From: Gorillibacterium timonense
GTDB taxonomy: Bacteria; Bacillota; Bacilli; Paenibacillales; NBRC-103111
Length of the DNA: 64,000 nucleotides
Direction: 5' to 3'
Assembly (NCBI RefSeq): GCF_001457415.1
Contig: NZ_LN881721.1
Location: 248,001 to 312,000 of the forward strand
Shown here: positions 51,444 through 60,188 of the stretch, piece by piece
Layout: every line of letters starts with the position of its first letter
How positions within the stretch are numbered: the first letter of the stretch is position 1
Notes under the pieces: model-generated
What the model was told of the DNA's origin: nothing
The model's database searches: none
Seen by the model: the letters and a program-made list of their open reading frames with translations, nothing else
Program-made: the position numbers and the translations under genes

Positions 51444-51815
51444 ATGGGCGCACAGGCCGATAGGCGCAAGGAGCCGCCGCACGGCGGGCAGCGGCAATCC
51501 GGCCAGCGCGACGTCTTTCACGCGTTGGCGGATCCGACCCGCAGGCGTCTACTGCAGGAGTTGGCTCAGGGAGAGCAGCCGCTCAATGCCTTGAGCGGGC
51601 AGTTTGACGTGAGCCGGACGGCCGTCTCCAAGCATCTGCGGGTGCTGGCGGAGGCCGGGCTTGTCCGGGAGCGGAAGGCCGGGCGGGAGACGCGCTACCG
51701 GCTGGACGCAGAGCCTCTGCGCGAGCTGAAGGAGTGGGTAGCGTTCTACGAACGCTTCTGGGACAACAAGCTCGCCGCTCTGGAGCGGTATTTGGAGGCA
51801 GAGGATTCCGATTGA
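51444..51815 (+). CDS. ArsR-family winged-helix regulator
   Basis: 123 residues. QRDVFHALADPTRRRLLQEL, NALSGQFDVSRTAVSKHLRV and LAEAGLVRERKAGRETRYRL are the complete ArsR winged helix, followed by a C-terminal helix pair (LKEWVAFYERFWDNKLAALE) typical of the SRPBCC-linked subgroup that lacks the metal-binding cysteines. ATG at 51444 is chosen because it starts right after the SRPBCC stop; a frame from 51372 would overlap that gene. Probably represses the SRPBCC/ArsR pair (inference). Confidence 0.87.
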   Translation: MGAQADRRKEPPHGGQRQSGQRDVFHALADPTRRRLLQELAQGEQPLNALSGQFDVSRTAVSKHLRVLAEAGLVRERKAGRETRYRLDAEPLRELKEWVAFYERFWDNKLAALERYLEAEDSD

Positions 51816-52151
51816 GGAAGCGGAGTATCCCATCTTCCATTGGTTTAGAGTTTAGGGGCTGGCTTAGAAGCAGAGTTTCACCTGCTTGGGGCACAGCCCC
51901 TGATTTATTGAAAGACTGAAAGATGGGGAGCGAGTAGAGATAGGCGAGGTTTGAATCGCGATTTCCGGGTTTCGCAAGGGCGAACCCCCAGGCCGTGAAG
52001 ATGCGTGCTTCCCCGCTTGCTGGAAATACGATATGCTTAAAACAGGGCGATTTGCAATTTTTGAAACATATGGAATCTTGCTTCGTAGTACTGGGTAAGA
52101 GTTGGCACCGCGATTGCAAGGAATTCCGCGAAAGAAGGAGGATAGCTAAGC
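51816..52151. other. 336-bp gap with hairpin
   Basis: Hairpin GGGGCTG (51855) / CAGCCCC (51900) with inner AAGCAG/CTGCTT pairing may end the ArsR gene. The rest shows the NfeD leader with AAAGAAGGAGG near 52131; nothing else seen. Confidence 0.55.
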
Positions 52152-52685
52152 ATGCTGCAACTTTATATCGGTTGTTTGATCTTTGGCGCCTTATTCGCGG
52201 TTGTATCGGTTCTATTGGGCGATGTACTCAGCACCGCACTCGATGGCGCACTCGATTTCCTGTCAGCCGATTACCTCAATCCGACGGTTCTCGCCACCTT
52301 CATCACCATCTTCGGCGGAACGGGAATTATGCTTGATCACTATGCCGTTTTCGGCGCAGTTGGAATCTTCCTGGTCGCTGCTCTGACGGGTTTGGCGGGG
52401 GCGATCCTCATTCACCTGTTCTACGTGAAACCGATGATGAACAGCGAGAATTCCACCGGCTACTCGATCCACGGGCTCACCGGCAAGGTCGGGGAGGTCA
52501 TCGTTCCGATTCCGGCAAATGGCTATGGAGAGATCCTGGTCCGCACTGGAGCGGCGAATTCCAACCAGATTGCCGGAAGCTTTGAGCACACCGACATTCA
52601 AGCGGGAGATCGCGTCGTTATCGTCGAGGTAAAGGACGGTGCGGTGTATGTCTCCCGGTTTGAAAATAATAGCAAAGGGGACTAA
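52152..52685 (+). CDS. NfeD-like membrane protein (YuaF type)
   Basis: 177 residues. Three membrane segments (residues 3-30, 52-95) and a C-terminal OB-fold: GLTGKVGEVIVPIPANGYGE, VRTGAANSNQIAGSFEHTDI and GDRVVIVEVKDGAVYVSRF. NfeD proteins partner with flotillins; B. subtilis YuaF is encoded next to FloT in the same order. ATG at 52152 after GAAGGAGG. Six bases separate its stop from the flotillin start, so they are one operon. Likely supports membrane microdomain organisation. Confidence 0.9.
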   Translation: MLQLYIGCLIFGALFAVVSVLLGDVLSTALDGALDFLSADYLNPTVLATFITIFGGTGIMLDHYAVFGAVGIFLVAALTGLAGAILIHLFYVKPMMNSENSTGYSIHGLTGKVGEVIVPIPANGYGEILVRTGAANSNQIAGSFEHTDIQAGDRVVIVEVKDGAVYVSRFENNSKGD

Positions 52686-52691
52686 AGCGGA

Positions 52692-54287
52692 ATGAATGAT
52701 TTTTTGAACGGGGATTACAGTGTTTGGATAATTCCCATCATTGTGGTTGCGGTTATCGTCCTTCTTGGCATCGCTTTCATGGCGCGCTACAAGACGGTCG
52801 GGCCGGATGAAGCGATGATCGTGACCGGGTCTTTCCTCGGCAGCAAGAATGTCACCACGGATACGGCGGAAGCCTCGAATACCGGCCGCAAGATCAAGAT
52901 CGTTCGCGGAGGCGGCGCCTTCATCTGGCCGATCTTCCAGCAGGCCGAGTACTTATCCCTCCTTTCTCACAAGCTGGACGTATCAACGCCGGAGGTCTAT
53001 ACGGAACAGGGCGTTCCGGTAATCGCCGACGGAGTTGCGATCATCAAGATCGGGGGTTCCGTCGAAGACGTCGCCACCGCTGCCGAGCAATTCATGGGCA
53101 AACCGATTGAAGCGCTTAAGGGAGAAGCCCAGGAAGTGCTGGAAGGGCACCTGCGGGCGATTCTCGGTACGATGACCGTCGAAGAAGTGTACCGCAACCG
53201 GGATCGTTTTGCCCAAGAGGTACAGGGAGTTGCCGCGAAGGATCTGAAGAAGATGGGGCTGCAAATCGTCTCCTTCACGATCAAGGATGTGCGCGACAAG
53301 CAAGGCTATCTGGATGCGCTCGGGAAGCCGCGGATCGCTGCCGTTAAGCGAGATGCGGAGATCGCCGAAGCGGAAGCGGTGCGTGACGCGCGGATTCAGA
53401 AGGCGAAGGCGACGGAAGAAGGCCAGAAGGCCGAGCTGCTGCGCGACACCAACATCGCCGAGGCGGAGAAGGAGCGGGAGCTGAAGGTCGCGGCCTTTAA
53501 GAAGGAACAGGATACGGCCAAGGCGGAAGCTGACCAAGCCTACTTCATTCAGGAGGCCAAAGCCAAGCAGATAGCCGTCGAGGAACAAATGAAGGTAGAG
53601 CTCGTCCGCAAGGAACGGGAGATCGACCTGCAGCAAAAGGAGATTCAAGTCCGCGAAAAGCAATACGACGCGGAAGTGAAGAAGAAGGCGGATGCCGATC
53701 GCTATGCGGTTGAGCAGGCGGCCGAGGCGGACAAGGCGCGCAAAATGCGCGAAGCCGACGCTCTGTCCTATGCCATCGAGCGGGAAGCGAAGGCGAACGC
53801 CGAGCAGAAGCGGCTCGAGGGTGTCGCCACCGCTGATGCCGAACGCGCGAAGGGTACAGCGGAAGCCGAAGTCATCCGCCTGCGCGGGCTTGCCGAAGCG
53901 GAAGCGAAGGAGAAGCTGGCGGAAGCGTTCCAGAAGTTCGGCGAAGCGGCGGTGCTCGACATCATCGTGAAGATGCTGCCGGAGCTTGCCGGCAAGATCG
54001 CCCAGCCGATCTCGTCCATCGACAAGCTGACCGTGGTCGACACCGGCAAGGGCGAAGGCGCGGCTCGCGTCAGCAATTACGTCACCGAGCTGATGGCGAC
54101 CGCTCCAGAGATGCTGAAGGACGTATCAGGAATCGACCTGAATGGGCTCATTCAAGGGCTCATGCATAAGAAGGCACCGGTTGCTGCAGCCGTTCAAGCA
54201 GCGGCTCCGAGCTCTGCCGGGCTCCCTGCGGGTGCGCCAAGTCCGGTAGCCGTTCCGAACCCGATCAATCCGGAAAGCGGACAGTAA
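52692..54287 (+). CDS. floT: Flotillin (FloT/YuaG)
   Basis: 531 residues. One N-terminal membrane hairpin (IIPIIVVAVIVLLGIAFMAR), an SPFH domain (about 30-220: KTVGPDEAMIVTGSFLGSKN, FQQAEYLSLLSHKLDVSTPE, VTIEEVY-like MTVEEVYRNRDRFAQEV, SFTIKDVRDKQGYL) and a long coiled coil rich in Glu-Ala repeats (about 225-430: RIQKAKATEEGQKAELLRDT, AEAEVIRLRGLAEAEAKEKL). Strongly like B. subtilis YuaG throughout. Flotillins scaffold membrane microdomains. Variable C-terminus is Ala/Pro-rich. Second gene of the operon; terminator follows. Confidence 0.95.
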   Translation: MNDFLNGDYSVWIIPIIVVAVIVLLGIAFMARYKTVGPDEAMIVTGSFLGSKNVTTDTAEASNTGRKIKIVRGGGAFIWPIFQQAEYLSLLSHKLDVSTPEVYTEQGVPVIADGVAIIKIGGSVEDVATAAEQFMGKPIEALKGEAQEVLEGHLRAILGTMTVEEVYRNRDRFAQEVQGVAAKDLKKMGLQIVSFTIKDVRDKQGYLDALGKPRIAAVKRDAEIAEAEAVRDARIQKAKATEEGQKAELLRDTNIAEAEKERELKVAAFKKEQDTAKAEADQAYFIQEAKAKQIAVEEQMKVELVRKEREIDLQQKEIQVREKQYDAEVKKKADADRYAVEQAAEADKARKMREADALSYAIEREAKANAEQKRLEGVATADAERAKGTAEAEVIRLRGLAEAEAKEKLAEAFQKFGEAAVLDIIVKMLPELAGKIAQPISSIDKLTVVDTGKGEGAARVSNYVTELMATAPEMLKDVSGIDLNGLIQGLMHKKAPVAAAVQAAAPSSAGLPAGAPSPVAVPNPINPESGQ

Positions 54288-54321
54288 ACGGCACTACTGC
54301 ATCATGCCCGTTAACAGGAAG

Positions 54322-54349
54322 GCCCGAGCGCTGAGCTCGGGCTTTTTTT
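54322..54349 (+). terminator. Terminator of the nfeD-floT operon
   Basis: GCCCGAGC / GCTCGGGC stem followed by seven T. Confidence 0.92.
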
Positions 54350-54382
54350 GCAGTTCTTCATGAGAGGCAGGGGAAAAAGAGC

Positions 54383-54432
54383 TTGCATTTTCAGGGCGAT
54401 ATGGGATAGAATCCTGAATATATGTTCAGTAT
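54383..54432 (+). promoter_or_regulatory. Promoter and operator of the TetR gene
   Basis: TTGCAT (54383-54388), 18-bp spacer, TAGAAT (54407-54412), then TGAATATATGTTCAGTAT (54415-54432), whose core TGAA-N6-TTCA is palindromic. Nearly the same site recurs before the MFS gene (55165-55182). Confidence 0.75.
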
Positions 54433-54447
54433 CGAGGGGGTGCAGAG

Positions 54448-55041
54448 ATGAACAAAAAGCAGCTGCAGAGCGAGCACACGAGAAAAAAGATCATGGATGC
54501 CTCCCGGCCCTTCTTCATCCAAAAGGGGTACAAGGCGACATGCATTGAAGACATCGTGAGCACGACCGGTTGCAGTGCCGGGAACATCTACTATCACTTC
54601 AAAAGCAAGGAAGGGCTGTTTCTATCTCTGCTGGAGGAGATGGATCGGGAATGGGATGAGAGCTGGCGCGCTCGAAAAGGAACCTTTTCGACGATATCCG
54701 AAGAGCTGTACGAATTTGCGAAACAGCTTGCGCTCGATCAGATGAACCACCCGCTCGTAAAAGCCGCAGACGAATTTTACACCGAATCAGAGAAAGCATC
54801 GGACATCAAGGAACGTATGGATCGGATGGTCTCCGAATACCTGCGCTTTAACCGGGAGCTGCTGCAGAGAGGGATCGATAGCGGGGAATTTGCGATGACG
54901 AACGTTGCCGATACGGCTACGATTCTGGACAGCTTGCTGTATGGGCTTAGCCAACATGCCCGAAGAATGAACCAGGAGGAAGCGCTGGCGACTTACCGAT
55001 TGGCGATCGATGTGGTTTTGCATGGCGTTGCCAAGAGATAG
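54448..55041 (+). CDS. TetR-family regulator of MFS transporter
   Basis: 197 residues. MNKKQLQSEHTRKKIMDASR, FFIQKGYKATCIEDIVSTTG and CSAGNIYYHFKSKEGLFLSL form the DNA-binding domain; the remainder is a TetR_C helical bundle (KAADEFYTESEKASDIKERM). The ATG has GGGGGTG before it. Shared operator-like motifs lie before this gene and before the MFS gene at 55217, so it likely represses both. Confidence 0.92.
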   Translation: MNKKQLQSEHTRKKIMDASRPFFIQKGYKATCIEDIVSTTGCSAGNIYYHFKSKEGLFLSLLEEMDREWDESWRARKGTFSTISEELYEFAKQLALDQMNHPLVKAADEFYTESEKASDIKERMDRMVSEYLRFNRELLQRGIDSGEFAMTNVADTATILDSLLYGLSQHARRMNQEEALATYRLAIDVVLHGVAKR

Positions 55042-55164
55042 CGTGTCGTTGTCTCGGATTCCCGCCAACGGAATGCGTCGGTTGGTTCAGCATAACGTTA
55101 GCGTTGAATGCGAGAGTCGGTTTTTTCAAGGCAAGTGGATAGTTCTTTTTTTATCGAATAATCT

Positions 55165-55182
55165 AGAATAAATATTCAGTAT
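55165..55182 (+). promoter_or_regulatory. Second copy of the TetR operator, before the MFS gene
   Basis: AGAATAAATATTCAGTAT matches the site at 54415-54432 in 15 of 18 positions, with the same TTCAGTAT end. Confidence 0.7.
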
Positions 55183-55216
55183 TCGGATCGAAGCATCTTA
55201 GAGTGGAGGAAATGCA

Positions 55217-56437
55217 ATGACGGTCTTACTCAAAAATCGGGGAGCCTTGCTGCTCCTCATGATGAATCTATTTTTAGTCTTCACCGGAATCGGCCTGATC
55301 GTCCCGATCCTGCCCAAGTTCATGACGGAGCTGGGCGTAACGGGGAGCATCGCCGGTCTTTTGGTCGCCGCTTTTTCGCTGACGCAGTTTCTTTTTTCGC
55401 CTCTCGCGGGTCGGCTTGCGGACCGCTTCGGCCGCAAACGGATCATTGTCCTCGGCATGCTCGTGTTTGCCCTCTCGGAGTGGCTGTTCGGAATCGCGAC
55501 GGATACGCTCCTGCTTTTTGTCGCCCGTATGCTGGGCGGGGTGAGCGGAGCCATGATCATGCCGGCTGTTATGGCCTACGCGGCCGATGTGACAACGAAG
55601 GACGAACGCGCGGCGGGAATGGGCTTTATTAACGCCTCCATTACCACCGGCTTTATTATCGGACCCGGGCTCGGCGGATATATCGCGAAGTTCGGGCTGC
55701 GTGTTCCTTTCTACAGCGCGGCTGTAGCGGGGATTTTGGCTGCCGTCATCACCCTGTTGTTCTTGAGAGAAGTCCGGTCCGCTTCGGAGTCGGCCTCGGA
55801 ATCGGCTTCGGAAGCTCCGTCCCGTAAAGAACCGCAAGGCAACCTGTTCACCCAATTGAGGTATTCGTACCGGGAGCCTTATTTTATCAGCCTGGTGTTG
55901 GTTTTCGTCATGTCGTTCGGGCTGGCCAATTTCGAGACGATCTTCGGGCTGTTCGTGGATCATAAATTCGGGTTTGGCCCCGATGATATCGCCTTTATCC
56001 TCACCTTCGGCTCTATCGCCGGGGCAGTCATTCAGGTGACGGCCTTCAGTTGGATACTCAAGCGCTTTGGGGAAAAACGGGTCATTTCCACCTGTCTGCT
56101 CTTCGCAGCCATCTTTATCTTGCTCGTTCTTTTTGCGCATACGTTTTGGCTCATCTTTGCCTTCACGTTCATTATCTTTCTCGCCACCGATATTTTGCGC
56201 CCTACGATCAGCACCGAGATGTCGATGCTGGCAAAGGACCAGCAGGGGTATGTGGCGGGTCTCAATTCCGCCTTCACCAGCCTCGGGAACATCATCGGTC
56301 CCATCGTAGCCGGTGTGCTACTCGACGCCAATGTCAACGCTCCTTATGTGCTCGCAAGCGTGATTCTGCTGCTCAGCTTCTTCTTGTCGCTGAGAACGGG
56401 CAAGCTCCGGCGGCAAAAGACGGCCACAACCGTTTAA
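55217..56437 (+). CDS. MFS multidrug efflux transporter
   Basis: 406 residues, 12 membrane segments. Motif A GRLADRFGRKRIIV follows segment 2, and motif C-like text (GFIIGPGLGGYIAKFGLRVP) marks segment 5, both typical of drug:H+ antiporters of the DHA1 group (NorA/Bmr/TetA-like). A Ser/Glu repeat (ESASESASEA) sits in the central cytoplasmic loop. ATG after GAGTGGAGG. Controlled by the upstream TetR protein, judging from the shared operator. Substrates unknown. Confidence 0.9.
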   Translation: MTVLLKNRGALLLLMMNLFLVFTGIGLIVPILPKFMTELGVTGSIAGLLVAAFSLTQFLFSPLAGRLADRFGRKRIIVLGMLVFALSEWLFGIATDTLLLFVARMLGGVSGAMIMPAVMAYAADVTTKDERAAGMGFINASITTGFIIGPGLGGYIAKFGLRVPFYSAAVAGILAAVITLLFLREVRSASESASESASEAPSRKEPQGNLFTQLRYSYREPYFISLVLVFVMSFGLANFETIFGLFVDHKFGFGPDDIAFILTFGSIAGAVIQVTAFSWILKRFGEKRVISTCLLFAAIFILLVLFAHTFWLIFAFTFIIFLATDILRPTISTEMSMLAKDQQGYVAGLNSAFTSLGNIIGPIVAGVLLDANVNAPYVLASVILLLSFFLSLRTGKLRRQKTATTV

Positions 56438-56615
56438 AAAGCGGATTGTGCCGAGAAGGCCCAATAGGATGTTTTCCCTCAGTGATGGGGACTGGGATAT
56501 TGAAAGTTCCGCGACATATGGATGTCACGTGCGTCTTATCTCATGAGAAAGATATCCATCCGTGCCCCGGTCTGTTTGCCGGCCAGAGGCCCGAACCCGT
56601 AGGAGGTTTCTGTTT

Positions 56616-57158
56616 ATGAGTCAGCCGTTCACCATTCATCGCCTCACCCCGGAGGATCAGCAATCGGCCTTTCAGGTGTTTGAAGAGGCCATTCCGGACG
56701 CGTTCGAGCAGCAAGGAATCGGCGACGATCAGTCATCCATCGCAGGTGAAATTGAAGGCAAGAAGCAGCTTGTCCGACGATCGCTTGATCCGGATGAAGA
56801 CCGCGTCACGTTTCTTGTTGCCAAGCGCGGGGGAGAGGTGGTCGGTACGATTTCATTCGGACCTTGCGGGCATGAAACTCAGGTCTGTACGAATCACGAG
56901 CTGGATGAAGTAGGGGAATTGGGCAGTCTCTATGTGCGGCCAAGCGCTCAGAATCAGGGCATCGGCTCCGCGCTTATCGGAGAGCTGATCGCCTTGCTCA
57001 AAGCAAGAGGAGTCGAGCGCTTCTGCCTGGACAGCGGGTATTGGGCGGCACAGAAGCGATGGCGGAGGAAGTTTGGCGAACCGTATAAGATCGTCGAGGG
57101 CTTCTGGGGACCGGGATCCCCTCATATGATCTGGCTGTGCGAGGTAAAGGACTTCTGA
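56616..57158 (+). CDS. GNAT family N-acetyltransferase
   Basis: 180 residues. FTIHRLTPEDQQSAFQVFEE at the N-terminus, TFLVAKRGGEVVGTISFGPC, ELGSLYVRPSAQNQGIGSAL (acetyl-CoA pyrophosphate loop QNQGIGS) and LIALLKARGVERFCLDSGYW are the GNAT motifs A to D. ATG at 56616 lies nine bases after AGGAGG; an earlier in-frame start is unsupported. Substrate not predictable. Stands alone between the MFS gene and a small membrane protein. Confidence 0.9.
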   Translation: MSQPFTIHRLTPEDQQSAFQVFEEAIPDAFEQQGIGDDQSSIAGEIEGKKQLVRRSLDPDEDRVTFLVAKRGGEVVGTISFGPCGHETQVCTNHELDEVGELGSLYVRPSAQNQGIGSALIGELIALLKARGVERFCLDSGYWAAQKRWRRKFGEPYKIVEGFWGPGSPHMIWLCEVKDF

Positions 57159-57221
57159 CTTCCGAAACCAAACGGACCGTCATCCGTTAGATGAACATAT
57201 CCGTTCTAAGGGAGTGGTAAC

Positions 57222-57485
57222 GTGGAAGTCATGCTCGGTTTGGTCCTGCTTGTGGCGAATATTCCAGTCTACCGATACTTGTTTCGAGTGTTCTTCGGCA
57301 GTCGCGACGAATTTAGGGAGGCGGTCAAGTATTCATTCACACCGGATCTCCTGTCTCTCTTCCGAGGCCGATACTGGAAGGATCAGTTTGGAGAGGCGAA
57401 GCTGTCGTTCTTTTTCTTCTGCTGCGTGATGGCGGTGGTTGTCGAATTTGTTGTGCTGCGTTCCCTCCTGTTGATGATGTTCTGA
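57222..57485 (+). CDS. Small membrane protein of unknown function
   Basis: 87 residues, GTG start with AAGGGAGTGG upstream. Two hydrophobic segments, at residues 2-24 and 61-87, flank a polar, aromatic-rich middle (GSRDEFREAVKYSFTPDLLS, RGRYWKDQFGEAK). No family recognised. The ribosome binding site and membrane-like composition support a real gene; it is followed closely by the agmatine pathway but on current evidence is not part of it. Confidence 0.65.
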   Translation: MEVMLGLVLLVANIPVYRYLFRVFFGSRDEFREAVKYSFTPDLLSLFRGRYWKDQFGEAKLSFFFFCCVMAVVVEFVVLRSLLLMMF

Positions 57486-57630
57486 TGGAGGGCGCTGCAT
57501 CGTGAACAATTGTGAGCGAAGCGCATTTCGGGTATGATGGTAAAGGCTCGGGCTGGTCCGGCGAATGGAGAACAAGCGAGTCTTCTGCAGACCCGTTGCT
57601 CCCTTAGCCGCATGCGGTCCGACACGATTC

Positions 57631-57639
57631 TGTTACAAT
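57631..57639 (+). promoter_or_regulatory. Extended -10 promoter of the agmatine genes
   Basis: TGTTACAAT, 13 bases before the agmatine deiminase ATG. If the start site is 7 bases downstream, the leader is very short. No good -35 box. Confidence 0.35.
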
Positions 57640-57651
57640 GCGAGGGAAGCC

Positions 57652-58680
57652 ATGTATCCGAAAGACTTAACCTATACCATGCCGCCGGAATGGGCACCCC
57701 ATTCCCGTACCTTTATCTCCTGGCCGATCCAGGACTCCATGTGTTACCCGGATGCGTATTCCGAGATCTGCGAAGGATATTCCGAGCTGATTAGGGCCAT
57801 CGCTGAATTCGAGCCAGTGACCGTGATCGTGAACCCGGAGGACCTCGACCGGGTGAAAGCCCGGTTCACCGAGAACAACATCTCCTGCTTGGCGATCGAG
57901 CACAATGACGCGTGGCTGCGCGACAATGGACCGACCTTCGTAGCCGCGCAAGACGGCGCGCTCGCCGGGATCAACTGGCGCTTCAACGCCTGGGGCGGCA
58001 AATACGCTCCTTGGGATTTAGACGATCAAGTCGCTCCGCAAATTCTTGACCATTACGGTGTGCGCCGCTTCGACGCTCCTCTCGTCATGGAGGGCGGCTC
58101 CTTCCATGTGGACGGCGAAGGAACGCTCCTCACCACCGAGGAGTGCCTCTTGAATCCGAATCGCAACCCGGAGCTGTCCCGGGAGCAGATCGAGGAGCAG
58201 CTCCGTCTCCACCTCGGCATCACGAAGGTGATCTGGCTGAAGCGGGGGCTTGCCGGCGATGAGACGGACGGTCACGTGGACAACGCCGCCTGCTTCGCCG
58301 CGCCAGGTCGGGTTATCCTTCAGGTGTGTGACGATCCGGCGGATGAGAATTATGCGATCACCCAGGAGAATCTGCGCATCCTGGAGCAGGCTGTCGATGC
58401 CGCTGGACGCTCCCTTGAGATCGTCAAGCTGCAGCAGCCGCCTTATGCCGAGCATGAAGGCAATCGGCTGACGCTGAGCTACTTGAACTTTTATTTCGTG
58501 AACGGGGGCATCGTTCTGCCCGTATTCGGCGGAGCGGCGGAAGAGACCGACCGCTTGGCCGTACAGGCGCTCCAAGCCGAGTTTCCGGACCGCCGCATCC
58601 GCACGGTGAACGGCATGGCCGTCATCCGCGAGGGCGGCAACGTCCACTGCACGACGCAGCAGATGCCCGCCGTCCGCTGA
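57652..58680 (+). CDS. aguA: Agmatine deiminase
   Basis: 342 residues. Converts agmatine to N-carbamoylputrescine and ammonia. MPPEWAPHSRTFISWP, HNDAWLRDNGPTF, GINWRFNAWGGKY, EGGSFHVDGEGTLLTTEECL, DETDGHVDNAACF and the catalytic-cysteine block GGNVHCTTQQMP are all diagnostic of the family. ATG at 57652 follows GAGGGAAG; an upstream open frame is not protein-like. Next gene encodes the following enzyme, so the pair makes putrescine from agmatine. Confidence 0.95.
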   Translation: MYPKDLTYTMPPEWAPHSRTFISWPIQDSMCYPDAYSEICEGYSELIRAIAEFEPVTVIVNPEDLDRVKARFTENNISCLAIEHNDAWLRDNGPTFVAAQDGALAGINWRFNAWGGKYAPWDLDDQVAPQILDHYGVRRFDAPLVMEGGSFHVDGEGTLLTTEECLLNPNRNPELSREQIEEQLRLHLGITKVIWLKRGLAGDETDGHVDNAACFAAPGRVILQVCDDPADENYAITQENLRILEQAVDAAGRSLEIVKLQQPPYAEHEGNRLTLSYLNFYFVNGGIVLPVFGGAAEETDRLAVQALQAEFPDRRIRTVNGMAVIREGGNVHCTTQQMPAVR

Positions 58681-58689
58681 CTGGCAACT

Positions 58690-58770
58690 GGATGCCATCG
58701 GAACCGTTTGGTCCGTGAGCAGACAAGCAAACAAGCAGACTTGCAAACAAGCAGATAAGCAGGCATTCAC
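58690..58770. repeat. Short AAGCAGAC-type repeats
   Basis: Between aguA and aguB the sequence repeats an 8-base unit: AGACAAGCAAACAAGCAGAC, then TTGCAAACAAGCAGATAAGC. A low-complexity expansion. Confidence 0.6.
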
Positions 58771-58807
58771 ATAGCCCCATCCTTTACCAGACAGGAGGCC
58801 TTAGCCC

Positions 58808-59689
58808 ATGAGAAACGTGAAAGTCGCGGCCACCCAAATGAGCTGCTCCGGCAACATCGAGGAGAACATCGCGAGGGCCGACTCCCTGGTGCGCAAAGCG
58901 GCAGCCGAGGGAGCGCAGATCATTTTGCTGCAGGAGCTGTTCGAGACCCCGTACTTCTGCCAGAAGGAAAAGGCCGACTACTACCGCTACGCTACCGAGC
59001 TTGAAGAGAACAAGGCCGTGAACCATTTCCGCGCCGTAGCTCGCGAGCTGCAGGTGGTGCTGCCGATCAGCTTCTATGAGAAGAAGAACTACGCCCGCTA
59101 CAACTCCCTCGCGGTCATCGACGCGGACGGAGAAGTGCTCGGCCTCTACCGCAAAAGCCACATCCCCGACGGTCCCGGCTACGAAGAGAAATTCTACTTC
59201 AATCCCGGCGACACCGGCTTCAAGGTGTGGAACACACGCTACGCGAAGATCGGTATCGGCGTCTGCTGGGACCAATGGTACCCGGAGACCGCCCGCTGCC
59301 TGACGCTGATGGGGGCGGAGCTGTTGTTCTACCCGACCGCGATTGGCTCCGAGCCGCAGGACGGCTCGATCGATTCGAAGGACCACTGGCAGGCGGCCAT
59401 GCTCGGCCACGCCGCGGCCAACCTGATTCCGGTCATCGCCTCGAACCGCATCGGAGCCGAATCGGATGAGGATTCCGCGATCACCTTCTACGGTTCGTCC
59501 TTCATCGCCGGGCCGCAGGGCAACAAGGTAGCCGAGGCGGGACGGGTCGAAGATGCCGTGCTGACCGCCGAATTCGACCTGGATGCTCTGGAAGTGGGCC
59601 GCCTCGAATGGGGCATCTTCCGCGACCGCCGTCCGGATTTGTACGGCATCATCGCGACCTACGACGGCTCCACACCCGTGAAGCACTGA
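58808..59689 (+). CDS. aguB: N-carbamoylputrescine amidase
   Basis: 293 residues of the nitrilase superfamily. The Glu-Lys-Cys triad is visible: ILLQELFETPYF (Glu), YRKSHIPDGPGYEEKFYFNP (Lys) and IGVCWDQWYPE (Cys). Hydrolyses N-carbamoylputrescine to putrescine, CO2 and ammonia, completing the route begun by aguA. CAGGAGG precedes the ATG. Separated from aguA by 127 bp of low-complexity DNA, yet with no terminator between, so co-transcription is likely. Confidence 0.95.
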   Translation: MRNVKVAATQMSCSGNIEENIARADSLVRKAAAEGAQIILLQELFETPYFCQKEKADYYRYATELEENKAVNHFRAVARELQVVLPISFYEKKNYARYNSLAVIDADGEVLGLYRKSHIPDGPGYEEKFYFNPGDTGFKVWNTRYAKIGIGVCWDQWYPETARCLTLMGAELLFYPTAIGSEPQDGSIDSKDHWQAAMLGHAAANLIPVIASNRIGAESDEDSAITFYGSSFIAGPQGNKVAEAGRVEDAVLTAEFDLDALEVGRLEWGIFRDRRPDLYGIIATYDGSTPVKH

Positions 59690-59776
59690 TACCGTTTGGA
59701 GCAGAGGAAGCAACCGGAAGCAATCGAATTTCGATGATAGCTATCGCGCTCCCATTAAATATTCATCGTCTACTAT

Positions 59777-59824
59777 AGAAGACTCCAGCCGCACTTAACC
59801 GTGGGGCCGGAGTCTTCTTCGTTT
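59777..59824 (+). terminator. Terminator of the agmatine genes
   Basis: AGAAGACTCCAGCC / GGCCGGAGTCTTCT stem followed by TCGTTT. Confidence 0.85.
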
Positions 59825-59838
59825 CGCTCGATTCCCAT

Positions 59839-60060
59839 TCAATCCGCCAACAGCTCTCGTAATAGAGCGGCGGGGTTATTCAGAAATGCCTTGGTGAGCT
59901 GATAATGCTCCGTCTCTTCATAAGGCGTCAGCTTGATCCCGTCTGCGTCCAGCACGTAAATGTCCGCTCCCGGATAGCCGAGCAGAATCGGCGAGTGCGT
60001 GGCGATGATGAACTGGGCGCCTTGACCGACCAGATCGTGCATAGACGAGATGGCAAATCC
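59839..60060 (-). pseudogene. C-terminal remnant of an AAA-family ATPase
   Basis: The last 73 or so codons of an ATPase remain: MHDLVGQGAQFIIATHSPIL, then LGYPGADIYVLDADGIKLTP and a C-terminal NNPAALLRELL. ATHSP is the switch/H-loop of AAA_21-type (SMC-like) ATPases. Walker A, signature and Walker B parts, some 150-200 residues, are missing; upstream text (MGRCGNASRRPFLYG) is unrelated. The gene lost its 5' part at about 60060. Confidence 0.82.
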
Positions 60061-60188
60061 GTATAAGAACGGCCTTCTGGATGCGTTACCACATCTCCCC
60101 AATCTACTAAAATAATCGCCCCGTTCCGCCTATCTATGATACAATTTAAAGCAATTGTGGGCCGGATATCGATAACGTGGAGGACATC

